Shown: one piece after another, positions 47,501 through 57,932 of the stretch
How positions within the stretch are numbered: the stretch's first letter is position 1
Layout: the number at the start of each line of letters is the position of its first letter
Assembly (NCBI GenBank): GCA_028641055.1
Contig: CM054060.1
Span: 299,401,835 to 299,465,834, forward strand
Origin: Alopecurus myosuroides
Taxonomy: Eukaryota > Streptophyta > Magnoliopsida > Poales > Poaceae
DNA: 64,000 bases
Reading direction: 5' to 3'
Made by a program: the position numbers and the translations under genes
Notes under the pieces: generated by a model
What the model saw: the letters and a program-made list of their open reading frames with translations, nothing else
Told to the model about the DNA's origin: nothing
Database searches by the model: none

Positions 47501-48493
47501 AAATATGATCAATCTAATTTGCTCACAAACCACAAAAGGAGAAATGCACTTGCTCTGAACATAACATGTTTTTTCATTTGAGAGATGGTAGCAATTTTTT
47601 CTCAACCTTTTTTATATACTCTAACCATTATTTGCTCTCTTTTTTATGGTTATTTGCTCCACAAAGATAAGAAGATATTTTATTTTCATTTTTTGCCGAT
47701 GCTACAGAACACACATTTTCTTTGTTTGAGTTTTGGAGCAAAACACCATGCCAATAAGTAGCAAGTTTAACAAAAATATGTGGATCAATCTAAGATTGCT
47801 ACATAAATGCTACCATGAACCAAACACTCCAATTGGACACACAGAACCATCAAGTTGATCCAAAACAATGGGAGCAAACTTTCTGTACAAGCATCATAAA
47901 GAGCAGTGCATTTTTTCTTGTACAAGCAAACCATCCCAAAAACCACACCAAGTGGAGCAATTCATAGCAACAGCAAGTATTTGGGCACATTTTTATTGCA
48001 CCAAGACTGATACTCATAACAAGTTGTAGTAGCATTTTTTTTTCAGGAGCAAAATCAAGTATTAATTTGAGCTTGTAATTGGATTTTGTGAGCAATTCAT
48101 AGCAACATCACAGTTTTTGGGCACAATTTCCAGCTACCATCTTAGAAGGTTTGCTCCCAATGATCAAACAAGTTGTAGGAGGAATTTTTTGCACATAATT
48201 GGGGAGCAATTTTTTTGCAGGAACAAAATTTTTGAGCAAAAAAAACTCACAGAACGTGGTGGTTCCTCAATGTCCGGATCTTCATTGAAGAAGTCTGGAG
48301 GATTTCTGACCCCTTCACTCGGGCGCGGAGCAAACCATGCTCCCAGGCCGCCGTCGTACAAGCTTGAACTGCGCCTCCTTCGCCGGCTCGCCGGAATCGC
48401 CCCCGAGCTTGAAGCTACCAACGATGGTGGGGGAATGCTGTGAGGTTGGCCAGGAGGAGGGTACAGCACGTTGTTGCGGACGTGGTGGGCCAT
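44563..48493 (-). CDS. FAR1/MURA-type MULE transposase, four exons, open frame
   Basis: Exons on the minus strand: 48493-48251, 47482-46577, 46474-45717 and 45496-44563, all with GT...AG junctions and matching phases, giving about 946 residues without a stop. Residues about 120-260 are the FAR1-type zinc-binding DNA-binding domain (YNDYAMKLGF, then a Cys/His set ending DHTHALV). The MULE transposase domain has DDE residues visible as FFDTTFCTN (Asp about 414), MTDQDQAM (Asp about 476) and GRSEGLNSYF (Glu about 585). A SWIM finger follows (YSCGCNGFEMCGLICPHI), then a basic tail with a CCHC knuckle CAWCHEEGHAVKDC. I chose the start MAHHVRNN. It cuts and joins the element ends in the nucleus; host FHY3/FAR1 factors descend from such proteins. 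It looks capable of activity. Confidence 0.9.
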
Positions 48494-48735
48494 CGCGTCT
48501 GCTTCGCGCCGCGCCGCCGCGTCGACCGCCGCCGGCCGCCCGCGTCGATCTCCTACCTCGCCGCCCCCGGAGATCACGGGGACCTGCCCGATCCGCGTCC
48601 TGTCGGCTTTTGCTTCGATGGCTCGCCTTTTTGCTCCTCGTAGCAAAAGCGGGGAAGCGTTTCCTTGGAGGCCATCGTGCGGCGCACGTCCGCCCGATCG
48701 GACGGCTGCCGGCCCGGTTGATCGGGATGTTTTAT

Positions 48736-48761
48736 CCCCCGGGGGACGCTCAGCGCGTTCC
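48736..48761 (-). repeat. MULE right terminal inverted repeat (outer part)
   Basis: The complement begins GGAACGCGCTGAGCGTCCCC and is followed by a G block. It pairs with 37629-37654. The transposase gene begins 268 bases inward. Confidence 0.8.
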
Positions 48762-49170
48762 TAAAATAAATGGGTTGCTTGCCTAATGAAATATATATTT
48801 ACTAACCGTATTACTCTAGAACATTACTATGAATATTTATTGACCCAACCGATTTCCCTCCTTCCCGATTCTTCTCCTGATTTCTTTGTAACTCCATCAA
48901 TTTTGTTATTTGTTTGATCAAATACAGGGATTCTAATCATAGTTTTGTAGATAGATATCTCAGTCACTCACACTTTGATTTTTAACATTAAAGAAACCTC
49001 CTGATTTCGTCCTATCTTGTTATCTAAATTTAATTATTACCAGAACGCCATATGGATTCTCTTTAAACAAACATGCCCAATGTTTATATGAGTTTCCTGA
49101 AATGTAAGTACATGTATATGCATGCACCACATTAGTGTTTGTACTAAATTACTTTTCTTGATGCTTACAG

Positions 49171-50627
49171 GTCGGGCCGAAGCGAGTGTACATTAACAAA
49201 CGACTTATCCTTCAAAAGGCTTTAGAAAACCTATCTTTGGAAATGCATAAGGCCATAGCAGACACTATAATCATCATAAAGGTATTGGTATTTGTAACCC
49301 CTTTTGATAATTCGGTGCCTTTAGTACTGCTATTATTATCGGATTTCTTATTTCTTTCATTCGTCTCACAGCCTTCGACACTAAAAAAGAAGTGTTCACT
49401 CTACCACCCCTCTAATCTCACGGCCGGTGCTTCAGTAAATATGCCAAGGTGAACTTCTTTCATCCCTTAATTTCTACTGTTCCATAATTACAATTCTTCA
49501 TCTTTTGAACCTGCCCTTTATTATTATTGTTCCATAATTACAATTCTTCATATTTTGAACCTGCCCTTAATTCTTTTGTTCCATAATTACAATTCTTTAT
49601 CTCTTGGACATCTATTATTTTTTATATTATCTAGGTTTAACATCTTAATTGTAATTACTCATAAAGGGTACATGTACAAAGCTGTTTGCTTGGTATAGAT
49701 TGTATGATTCAAAGAAATATTTATATGGTTGACCTGAGCTATTTGGTTGGTTAGCTGCAGATTTACAGCTGAAATGTATGACAAGTTTGTTTGTGTATGT
49801 TGTTTCCTTAGGTATATCTTACAGTTTGTGATTACCATCCTTCTGCTGGTTTTTTGTCCAACAAATGGTCTCATCCCTCTTCCTTAACTGGATAAATTTG
49901 TAAGCTTCATGAGGTCCGTGGGTGCTGAACTGATTTCAAGAACCAAAGAAAAACATGTTGAAGATGGTGAATATGAAATGGTTCCGGATGTTAAGGGATC
50001 CATGCATCTTGTTAAAAGGCATTGGCAAGACTCCAAAAAAAAGGAAGGTATATGTTTTTTTTTGGGATAATTCTCGTAAGTACTCTGTATGACTGAAACT
50101 CGCCTCGTGAGCTGGAGTTTTAATAGTATCGTTTTAATTAGTATCAAAGCTTCCATTTTGTGGAACTTAGCTTTACATCTGTGAGGCTAAGGACAACACA
50201 TATACTACTGTGTTCTAACTTATCATCTATGTGGTTTCAGCAATGGAGTTGGCTCTGTCTCTTGAACAGCTGGTGCATGAGAAGCTCCGCATCTTAGACA
50301 TTGTAAGTTTCTCCTTCATGCCTTTATACAACAAGTTATTGTATAATATATTGGATGGGCGTGCTTTGTAAAGAGCTGATTTATATTTTAATATGAGTAG
50401 GATGGCCATGATGACACCAAATTTAAGCATCATTGGTGAATTAGTTGGGTTTTTGGTTATTTTGCTTGCTGGCGGTTTCTTCGAACTTGGCGAACCAGCC
50501 TGGTATGATAACAAAGTAATGCAGTCCATTGCCTTATTCTCTTGAGTGCTATTTTTCCCCTTTCCTTATATAGTCTATTAAGGAATTCGCTGAGTCATCA
50601 GCGGCAATGGCGCTGTCCAAGAAATGA
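49171..50627 (+). pseudogene. Captured host-gene exons in the Helitron (unidentified, four exons)
   Basis: Exon-like blocks with splice signals and compatible phases: 49171-49281 (begins VGPKRVYINKRLILQ), about 49900-50047 (ends [14 protein letters not shown]), 50241-50302 (AMELALSLEQLVHEKLRILD) and 50574-50627, which ends in TGA. The phase across the 50047/50241 junction fits a single reading frame, so this is probably a piece of one gene. The AMELALSLEQLVHEKL stretch resembles a helix of plant ferritins, but the neighbouring exons do not, so I do not name the gene. The third-to-last intron region (50303-50573) may hide another exon. Capture of such pieces is typical of grass Helitrons. Confidence 0.5.
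49479..49610. repeat. Tandem repeat, about 50-bp unit, three copies
   Basis: GTTCCATAATTACAATTCTT starts at 49479, 49529 and 49578, each time followed by a related ...TTTTGAACCTGCCCTT segment. It lies in an intron of the captured gene fragment. Confidence 0.75.
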
Positions 50628-53493
50628 CCTCTTCATATGATCACCAAGAATACGACGATAAATATATATCTGGAGCACTCATTTTTGCTGTAAGGATTAC
50701 CAACCAATCTAGGTGATGTTTTTGTAAATGTATACATTGTTTCAGCCTGCACTGTGAACTGTGAATGTACCATCGTGTTGTTTGGCATTAGTAGTACAGT
50801 AGCCGAGGGCCTTTGTTGCTGTTCTTTGATGAGCCCTTACTGGAAGACAAAAGGATGGTTTTAATAGACGAAAGAATGATGATCTACTCTTTTAACATGT
50901 ACCACTTACAGTCCTGGCTGATGCATAATTAACCTTATTATTTCTCCTCGGATGTGCAGGCTTGTTTATATAGAATATAAGTGATTTATTTTTGTTACTC
51001 TGAATCTTTGATGGCCTTATAAAGTATAATTTTGCAGTTAATCATATTGTCATACATCAGTCCAAACTTGACATGTGCAAAACCCAAATGTCATCTTTCA
51101 GGAGGTATATGAAGAGAATTAGAAGGAGAAGTTTGAGGAAAGCTCAATATGGTGTGTGTTAAGTTATACCTGATTTGGATAAATGGAATCGTGCTTAAAA
51201 TACTAGCCATCTTCTTTACATGATTCATGCTGGTATAAGCACCAGTTGATGACATGGTGGAATATGCTATGAAAATAGAAGGTGGATATGTCTTGTCATG
51301 CAAAAATCATGCCGGAGATGTTGAGAGTGACTTGCCAAAGGTTTGCATATGTTCTCTTCCTCATGTTGGAACTAACTGTAATTATGTAGTTATAGATTTA
51401 GTGAAACTGCATGATATCCTGTATAAAATAAATCTTGGTAGCATCCGGTACGCAATAAGACACAAGAGGAATAGGGGACATGGTTCGAGTTAACTGGAGT
51501 AGTACAATAATGTATGTATGCTCAGGTTGGTTTTCATCAGCCCGTGGTATCATATTTCTTTTTATCGTGCTAAAACGGCAGTGGTTGCACAAGAATCGGA
51601 AAAGTACAACTAAATTTTCCAGGTTTAGACTATACATCAAAGGAGTATTTGTTCTGCTATTTGGAAACCTGACGAGAGTAGGTGAATTTTTGAGAAATTC
51701 TTCAAGTAACCATCAATAATGTGATACTATAGTTTCTATACACACGTGGACTTATGGTTACTATAATTAATTTCTTAAATTCTATATGAATAGCTGAATA
51801 ATTACACTTTTTTTTCTGAATCGACTTGCTTTCCTTGTTTCTCTAGGGCGAGGAGGTGGTGATATGGGAGGAAGAGGCACATGGGGGTCACCATATCCAT
51901 AACAACAAACAACAAGGATGTCGTCCTCACGGAGCAGATGAGCATGGCGGCGGTGAAGGTGGCAGCAAGAGCGCTTTGTTGCATGTCAAGGAGACGCTAG
52001 GGGCGTTCATCAGTTACTACCTCCACTTTTTGCAGATTGCCCTGTTTCCTTAATTTTCTCGTTCAATAGAAAATATTTCTAAGGACAGTTTCATTAAGGA
52101 ATAAGGATCGGTTCCCCTTTCCCGTAGACACTGTGTTTAAGGCCTGATATGGTTGTTTGTGTCACGGGAGGAACAACAAAGAGAGCAGGCTGTAAGGCAA
52201 GAACTGAAGGCGGCCACGGCACTACTCAAGGGTCAGGTGTGGCCTTCTGTTTCTTTTATGATCAATGTGCAGTTTGAGCTATGAAACTAAGATCCATTTG
52301 TCCATGAAATATTTATACCGATTAGGGAGCACGGATATGAAGTTGTTTTCACGCCATTCAAATAGTAAACTCCTAATGTTGAATGTTGCACATAAGTAGT
52401 ACTTAAATCATAACATTCACTACTTTTCGGTTGGCTGAATTTTTTAGTCACCTGTTTGCCTGTGTATAATTACCTTATTTGCAGGCTTCACTAAGTAGTG
52501 TACGGTAAATAAATGATTTAACTATGTCATATTGATTTGCGAGAAGATAGAAGGCCTTTGAATATCTCCATGCCAACAATAGCTAACCGTAGTAGCTCAT
52601 ATGTAGGTTTGGGATATCTTTAGCTTTGTCAAGTATAACAGATGCCAACCCTTCTGTCATGTAAAATTGTAAATTCCAGATTTTAAAGCAACACATGTAT
52701 ATCTATAAGTTTATTTCCTTGTTTGGATGGCAACTAATTAAGTTCATTGTACATAATCAACAAATGCAGGGAGAGGGATGCAACCAGTTCTTTAGTAATT
52801 CATGTCATCTTGTGCAACTCCGAGATTTCACGTGCAAGCTGTAAGCTGATAAAGTTCATGAGATAAGTTGGTCAATAGCGTGGAGATCATATTTGAATTT
52901 ATGGCTTTGGCCACATAATTATGTGATTCAAAAGGTGCACGTAGGAATGATTTAAGGGCTTTTTTGTTGTTGTAAGAGGGTGCTCCTAGGTCTCTGAGCA
53001 TTATGATCGAAACAACTTGTGTATACAACTGTTCTTTTGTTTAACGGGAGTATGTTCATGTTTAGTTAGAATTCAATGTGCATATTGGATACGGCACAAC
53101 ATTACTATCTTTATACTTGTAGGTGTTTATAGGAACCCAGTTTGGATCACTGGCTCTTTGAGAAGCATACTCGCTTTGTGTTACTGCAATCTACTGCCAT
53201 TTTTCAGCTCTTGGAAATTTGCAAGATCATCTCATGCATTGTGTGAACTCGTACCTGATACTTGCAAGTATGGCCGCCCTCTCTTTTAAATGCAACTTAA
53301 GGCTACTGGTACTGCTACCAAACTCTGATTATCAAGCTTCATTAATTGTAATTGCAATCTGATATCTGAAGATTTCAGGTGTCAGTCATGCCAACACATC
53401 CAGGAATGCTGATGCATCCTCTTTCACGTGGTCATTAGTCTTGTAATGTAAAATGATACTCATTGTGATTGGTTCGCAGCTGATCGGTGAGGA
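50628..53493 (+). other. Helitron right arm with weak exon-like segments
   Basis: Mostly AT-rich. Three segments look exon-like: 51246-51340 ([20 protein letters not shown], between CAG and GTTTGC); 51846-52053 (GEEVVIWEEEAHGGHHIHNN, or a different frame with ITTNNKDVVLTEQMSMAAVK that looks more protein-like); and about 52160-52240 (EEQQREQAVRQELKAATALL, a likely amphipathic helix). I recognise none. They may be further captured exons from one or more host genes; no complete frame is present. Confidence 0.35.
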
Positions 53494-53522
53494 GGCGCCC
53501 CAAGGGGCGCCCCAGCCTCTAG
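53494..53522 (+). terminator. Helitron 3' terminal hairpin and CTAG end
   Basis: The stem GGCGCCCC, loop AA, stem GGGGCGCC (53494-53511) is followed by CCAGCCTCTAG. This is the canonical rolling-circle termination structure, ending in CTRR before a host T. Confidence 0.9.
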
Positions 53523-53578
53523 TAAACAAAATTGTCGTGGATGGTGCGCCCTTTGATGAAGGCATTCTGGCATAAGGT
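53523..53578 (-). pseudogene. LINE-2 segment 2: 56-bp piece between Helitron and copia
   Basis: The minus strand reads CQNAFIKGRTIHDNFV, a conserved reverse-transcriptase motif that belongs between segments 1 and 3. This small piece proves that the copia element and the Helitron inserted into the same LINE copy only 56 bp apart. Confidence 0.88.
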
Positions 53579-54904
53579 TGTTGGGAATATGCACTGGAAG
53601 CAATCATGTATGATGTAATTCCCAATGTATTCATAAAGTTATTAAGTCGTCCTTGTTTTGAACATCGAATATATGTTATTCAATACGTGATTCGATTGTG
53701 GAACTATGTATTCATGTTTTTCATGCTAAATTGTCCTTGGTCATTAAGGTTGTGCTGGACACATAGCCTAGACTAATGTGAGTGTTGGCTGATGACTCGG
53801 TTCCACTTGTCATGGGCATGGTGATGATTCCAACGATCATAGACTTGGCTAAAGAGTTTAGCATGTCGGAATGACCCATATTGAGATGCAACGAGTAAGT
53901 CGTTATTTGCATGTCTCAATAAATGTAATCCTTAGACCCGAGATTGTCGCACAATACGAGTTGTGGATCACTGACTTAGGTTCTGTCAAACGTTGTTCCG
54001 TGACAAAGCAGTTATAAAGGCAGAGTTCGGGTCGGATGAGAAGCAAGCTGCGTGATGTGGATAATCAAGATGAGATTTTGCCCCTCCGAATGGAGAGATA
54101 TTCTATGGGCCCTCTCAAGTGATGTGATTCCGGAAGCATGGACATGCGTGACTCAGTTAAGTGTTAACTGTGTCTGTTGAATAAGAGTTAGTCAGATGAA
54201 TTATATATCACGGACCAAGAAGAGAGTTGAGCTATTTAAGGGATGACGATGATTCGCCTATAGTTCGACAAGGTATATCATGAGGCAAAAGGGACTCAGA
54301 TGAAAGTCACATTGCAAGGTATGTGGCATGATTCTATGACACTTGGGAGTCGGCACATTCTGTTAGGAGCCGCTACCGATTGATCGATTGCGAGTCAGAC
54401 TCCAATCGTGTCCAAGGCGCCATGAGCCTGCAGGGTCGCACACTTAAGAGCGGGATCAAATATATTGGTCGGGTTGGACCTGAACCGGAAATGGACTAAA
54501 TTAGTTAGTTGGACTCACAGAGGGAATGGGCCACAAGCGTTGTGAATCCCACTCCCACTCGCTATATAAAGAGGGGCGTAGGTTTCCCAGCGGAGACGTT
54601 ATTCCACTCCCATGCGTTGGGAACCCTAGCCCCACTCAGTCCAGCCGTCGCACCGGACCTAGCAGTCCGTCGTCGAAGCTCCTCCTCGTACGTGTGGATA
54701 CTGGCAGAGGTGTTGTACGTTCAACACTTCCACGATCCCAGGATTGGATCGGCTGGATCGGATCGTGGGACTACACTGCATCGACGTGCTTCATCGATAA
54801 TCCACACCTGCGCGTCTAGTGGCAATCCTTGTGGCCTTCTACCTCGGCTAGATCTTGGAAGTACCGCGTAGAAAAGTTTTCGCTTATCTCTACGCGTTCC
54901 AACA
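53579..54904 (+). repeat. Copia 5' LTR
   Basis: It begins TGTTGGGAATATGCACTGGA, ends ACGCGTTCCAACA, and is 1326 bases long. It carries a TATA box near 54563. Confidence 0.9.
54563..54569 (+). promoter_or_regulatory. TATA box in copia 5' LTR
   Basis: CGCTATATAAAGAGGGG; the same box occurs in the 3' LTR at 60561-60567. It is the expected promoter for the genomic RNA. Confidence 0.6.
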
Positions 54905-54905
54905 G

Positions 54906-54917
54906 TGGTATCAGAGC
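54906..54917 (+). promoter_or_regulatory. Copia primer binding site
   Basis: TGGTATCAGAGC, complementary to initiator-Met tRNA, one base after the 5' LTR end. Confidence 0.9.
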
Positions 54918-55795
54918 GGTTGCTTCGGGTTTTAGGCCCGTGATCTGCACATATGTGATATGTAGTTAGCGTTAAATTGGATCTAATTACTGTGTTGGTG
55001 GTTGTTCTATAAGATAGATCGGTTTTGTACAAGGTTGATTAGATCAATCGTACTCGGGGGTTAGTGGATGATCTAGTTTCCTGATCATACTGCTAAGGTC
55101 GTGGAACAACTTACCCCTACCGGTCGGTTTCCGCCATCGGGGTATACCGTGACATATAAATCCAGTTGTGGTGATCGAAGATCAAAGAGTTTGGTCGAAT
55201 CGGAATACGGATCAGATTTGGGTAAAAAAAAATTATCCGATGAAGAAATCCATGTTCGGAATGCAGATGAGACCCGCGTTTTCCAAAATCGTCGGGCGAT
55301 GCCCCTGTCGTAGCGCCTTAGATGTCGTTACGAGTTTCACCACGCCGGTAGATATCGTTTCTATGTATAACTTGTTTTTGCAGGATGTTTTGAATGGTAT
55401 GGCTTATGTGCATGTGATGTGTGTAATACATACGTGATCTGCGTATCATGTTTTTGTCAGCCGGCTGGAGCCTAGGTGTTGTCATTTTATTGTATAACGA
55501 CCTGCGTGTCGGATTCTCTATGTAATTTTTAATTTACTAGCTAGTGTAGCTTGTTGGAGAATCCGGATGACATGCAAGTTGATGTACAAGTCGGCTACAT
55601 GGAGTAAGATGGCACGTGACAAGAGTTGGCACGAGTCGACTTACAAGCTTTGTGGAGATGGAGATCACCATGAAGAGAGCCATACCATTTCACATTATAA
55701 TTGCTTTATTTGTGTTATTGTTATGTCTCTTTTTACCTCTATTTAGATAGTTGGTAAATATTAATCCCTCAAAGAAGGTCTAGTCTGTCGCTGTC
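54918..55795 (+). other. Copia leader and eroded 5' part of gag
   Basis: About 880 bases between the primer site and the first recognisable gag residues. No open gag N-terminus is visible; the start of gag is either further decayed or deleted. No other gene seen. Confidence 0.45.
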
Positions 55796-56581
55796 ATGAA
55801 TGCCTACCGTAAGACTAGAGATGAGTCTACGGAAATTAGCTGTCTTATGCTTGCACACATGGAACCGGACTTGCAGCAGCAGTTCGAGAATGTTGAGGCA
55901 TACGATATGATCGAAAGCCTCAAAAGTATGTTCCAGGCTCAGGTAAAGACCAAGAGGTATCAAGTCTCTCAAGCTTTGCTCGGCTGTAATCTCAAAGACG
56001 GCGATCCACTGAGTCCTCATGTAATCAAGATGACTGGTTACGTGCAGTCTCTGGATAGGCTGGGCTTCCCAATTAACGAAGAGTTCACTACTGATACAAT
56101 TCTAAACTCTCTTCCTAGTGTGTATGGTCCAATAATTTCGAACTACCACATGCATGGTATGGATAAGAAGATGACTGAATTACATGTGATGCTCAAAACG
56201 ACAGAGGCTGATCTCAAGAAAGGCGCCAGTCAAGTGTTGATGGTGCAGAATAAGGCTAAGTTCAAGAAGAGTTCTTGGACCAATAAGAAGAAGGATAAGT
56301 CAGGAGGCAGCGCCCATGGCCCTGTCCAGAGCGCTTCCTCAAAGACTGAGCCATCTCCTACAGCCGGAGCCAATTGCTTCTATTGCAAGCAGGATGGCCA
56401 CTGGAAGAAGAACTGCACCAAGTATTTGGCTGACAGAGCCAAGAGTGGAGGTGTGACTTCCAACTCAGGTACGCTTGTGTGCAATATTATAGACATTTAT
56501 CTTGCTGATGCACCTAACAGTTCTTGGTATATGATACTGGATCAGTTATTCACACATGCAACTCGTTGCAGAGACTGGTAA
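55796..56581 (+). pseudogene. Copia gag (capsid and zinc knuckle)
   Basis: The 261-codon frame begins in the middle of the capsid domain (ESTEISCLMLAHMEPDLQQQ) and runs through the helical copia gag core (YDMIESLKSMFQAQ, FTTDTILNSLP) to a Lys-rich linker and one CCHC knuckle, CFYCKQDGHWKKNC, near 56376-56417. It then enters the protease region, where the frame shifts (about 56520). Gag coats element RNA in virus-like particles. The N-terminus is missing or unrecognisable. Confidence 0.8.
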
Positions 56582-57195
56582 GAACTAGGATCGTGGCAAG
56601 AGGAGAGATTGATATTCGGGTCGGCAACAGGGCGAGAGTCGCTACGTTGGAAGTCGACACGATGCAACTTCATTTACATTCAAGATTTTTAATAGAGCTG
56701 AATAATTGTTATTATGTTCCCGTACTTAGTCGAAACATTATTTCTGCCTCATGTTTGATGAGACAAGGTTATGAGTCGAATATTAAGAATAATGGTTGTT
56801 CTTTATATTTGAAAGATATGTTTCATGGCTTTGCACCCGTTCAGAACGGGTTATTTATTTTGAATCTTGATAGTGAATCGGTCTATAACATAAATGTTAA
56901 AAGGTTGAAACCAAATAATCTGAATATGACTTACTTTTGGCACTGTCGGCTTGGTCATATAAGTTGGAAGCGCATGGAGAAGCTCCGTGATGATGGAATT
57001 CTAACTTCGTTCGACTTAGAGTCATTTAAGACATGCGAATCATGCCTACTAGGCAAAATGACCAAGACACCTTTTGCAAGGAGTTGTGAAAGGGCGCCCG
57101 ACTTGTTGGAACTAATACATAGTGATGTATGTGGTCCAATGAGCACGACATCCATAGGTGGTTATGAGTACTTCATTAACTTCACTGATGTTTGA
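56524..57195 (+). pseudogene. Copia protease and start of integrase
   Basis: This frame opens with the protease active site YDTGSVIHTC and continues through a diverged protease body. It then enters the integrase zinc-binding region (WHCRLGHISW with a CESC pair near 57035) and the first integrase Asp (HSDVCGPMS near 57118-57144). It ends at a TGA (57193-57195) inside the integrase. Confidence 0.8.
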
Positions 57196-57932
57196 TTAGG
57201 TATGGATATATCTATTTAATGAAACACAAGTGGGAAGCCTTTGAGAAATTCAAGGAATTCCAGAGTGAGGTACAAAATCAACTCGGCAAGAAAATAAAGT
57301 TTCTATGGTCGGACCGTGGAGGCGAGTACATGAGCCATGAGTTTGATGACCATTTAAATAGCTATGGAATAGTTCCTCAACTCACTCCGCCGGGTACACC
57401 GCAGAGGAACGGTGTATCGGAATGGAGAAATCAGACCTTGTTGGACATGGTACGATCAATGATGAGTCGGACAGATCTACCTTTATCATTTTGGGGTTAT
57501 TGTCTAGAAACTACAGCGTTCACACTAAACAGAGTACCATCAAAGTCAGTAGAGAAGACACCGCATGTGATGTGGACTGGAAAAATGCCAAGTTTGTCTT
57601 TTCTTAAGATTTTTGGTTGTGAAGCACTTGTCAAGCGACTTCAGTCGGACAAGCTCACGCCCAAGTTGGGTAAGTGTATTTTTGTGGGGTATCCGAGGGC
57701 AACCTTGGGGTACTACTTCTACAACCGAGAAGAGGGCAAAGTGTTTGTTTCTTGGAACGGTGTCTTCCTTGAGAAAGAGTTTCTCAGTCGGGGAGTCAGT
57801 TGGAGCACAGTGCAACTCGAAGAAATTCGAGAGGAACCAGCTAGGGGCGAGTCGGCGAGGGCCTTGGAGGCTGAGCCAGACGTGGTACCTACGCCGGTAA
57901 CAACACCTGAACCACAGAGATATGCCAGATAA
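57196..57932 (+). pseudogene. Copia integrase core, C-terminal part
   Basis: It shows the second catalytic Asp in WSDRGGEYMS (near 57310) and the Glu in NGVSEWRNQ (near 57405), then the conserved SFWGYCLETTAFTLNRVPSK and the KIFGCEALVKRL segments typical of copia integrase. It ends at a TAA at 57930-57932. Together with the previous frame all three catalytic acids are present but on separate frames. Confidence 0.82.

Larger units (their letters stand above)
37629..48761. mobile_element. Mutator-like element (MULE) with FAR1/MURA transposase and Ulp1-like protease
   Basis: It is 11,133 bp long and flanked by a perfect 9-bp direct repeat TAAAATAAA (37620-37628 and 48762-48770), the hallmark of Mutator transposition. 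Its ends are inverted repeats beginning GGAA with a shared CCCGGGGG block. Two genes read inward from the two ends and converge: the protease gene from the left (38679-43782, plus) and the transposase from the right (48493-44563, minus). The combination matches the Ulp1-bearing MULEs known in Arabidopsis as KAONASHI. Introns and spacers carry a TTGCT(A/C)C repeat. It is nested in the Helitron and so younger than it. Confidence 0.93.
34189..53522 (+). mobile_element. Non-autonomous Helitron (8.2 kb before the MULE insertion), in LINE-2
   Basis: The element starts TC (34189-34190) directly after an A and ends CTAG (53519-53522) directly before a T, so it sits between A and T of an AT dinucleotide with no target duplication. 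An 8-bp stem GGCGCCCC/GGGGCGCC with a 2-base loop lies 11 bases before the end. Joining the flanks gives an uninterrupted LINE reverse-transcriptase motif, so both ends are exact. It has no Rep/helicase gene. It contains exon-like fragments with splice sites, and the MULE at 37629-48761. It is the best-delimited Helitron evidence one can have without an empty-site sequence. Confidence 0.92.

Noticed and set aside
49171..50627. Naming the captured fragment a ferritin gene
   Set aside because: Only one 20-residue stretch fits; the other exons do not, so the name is not supported.
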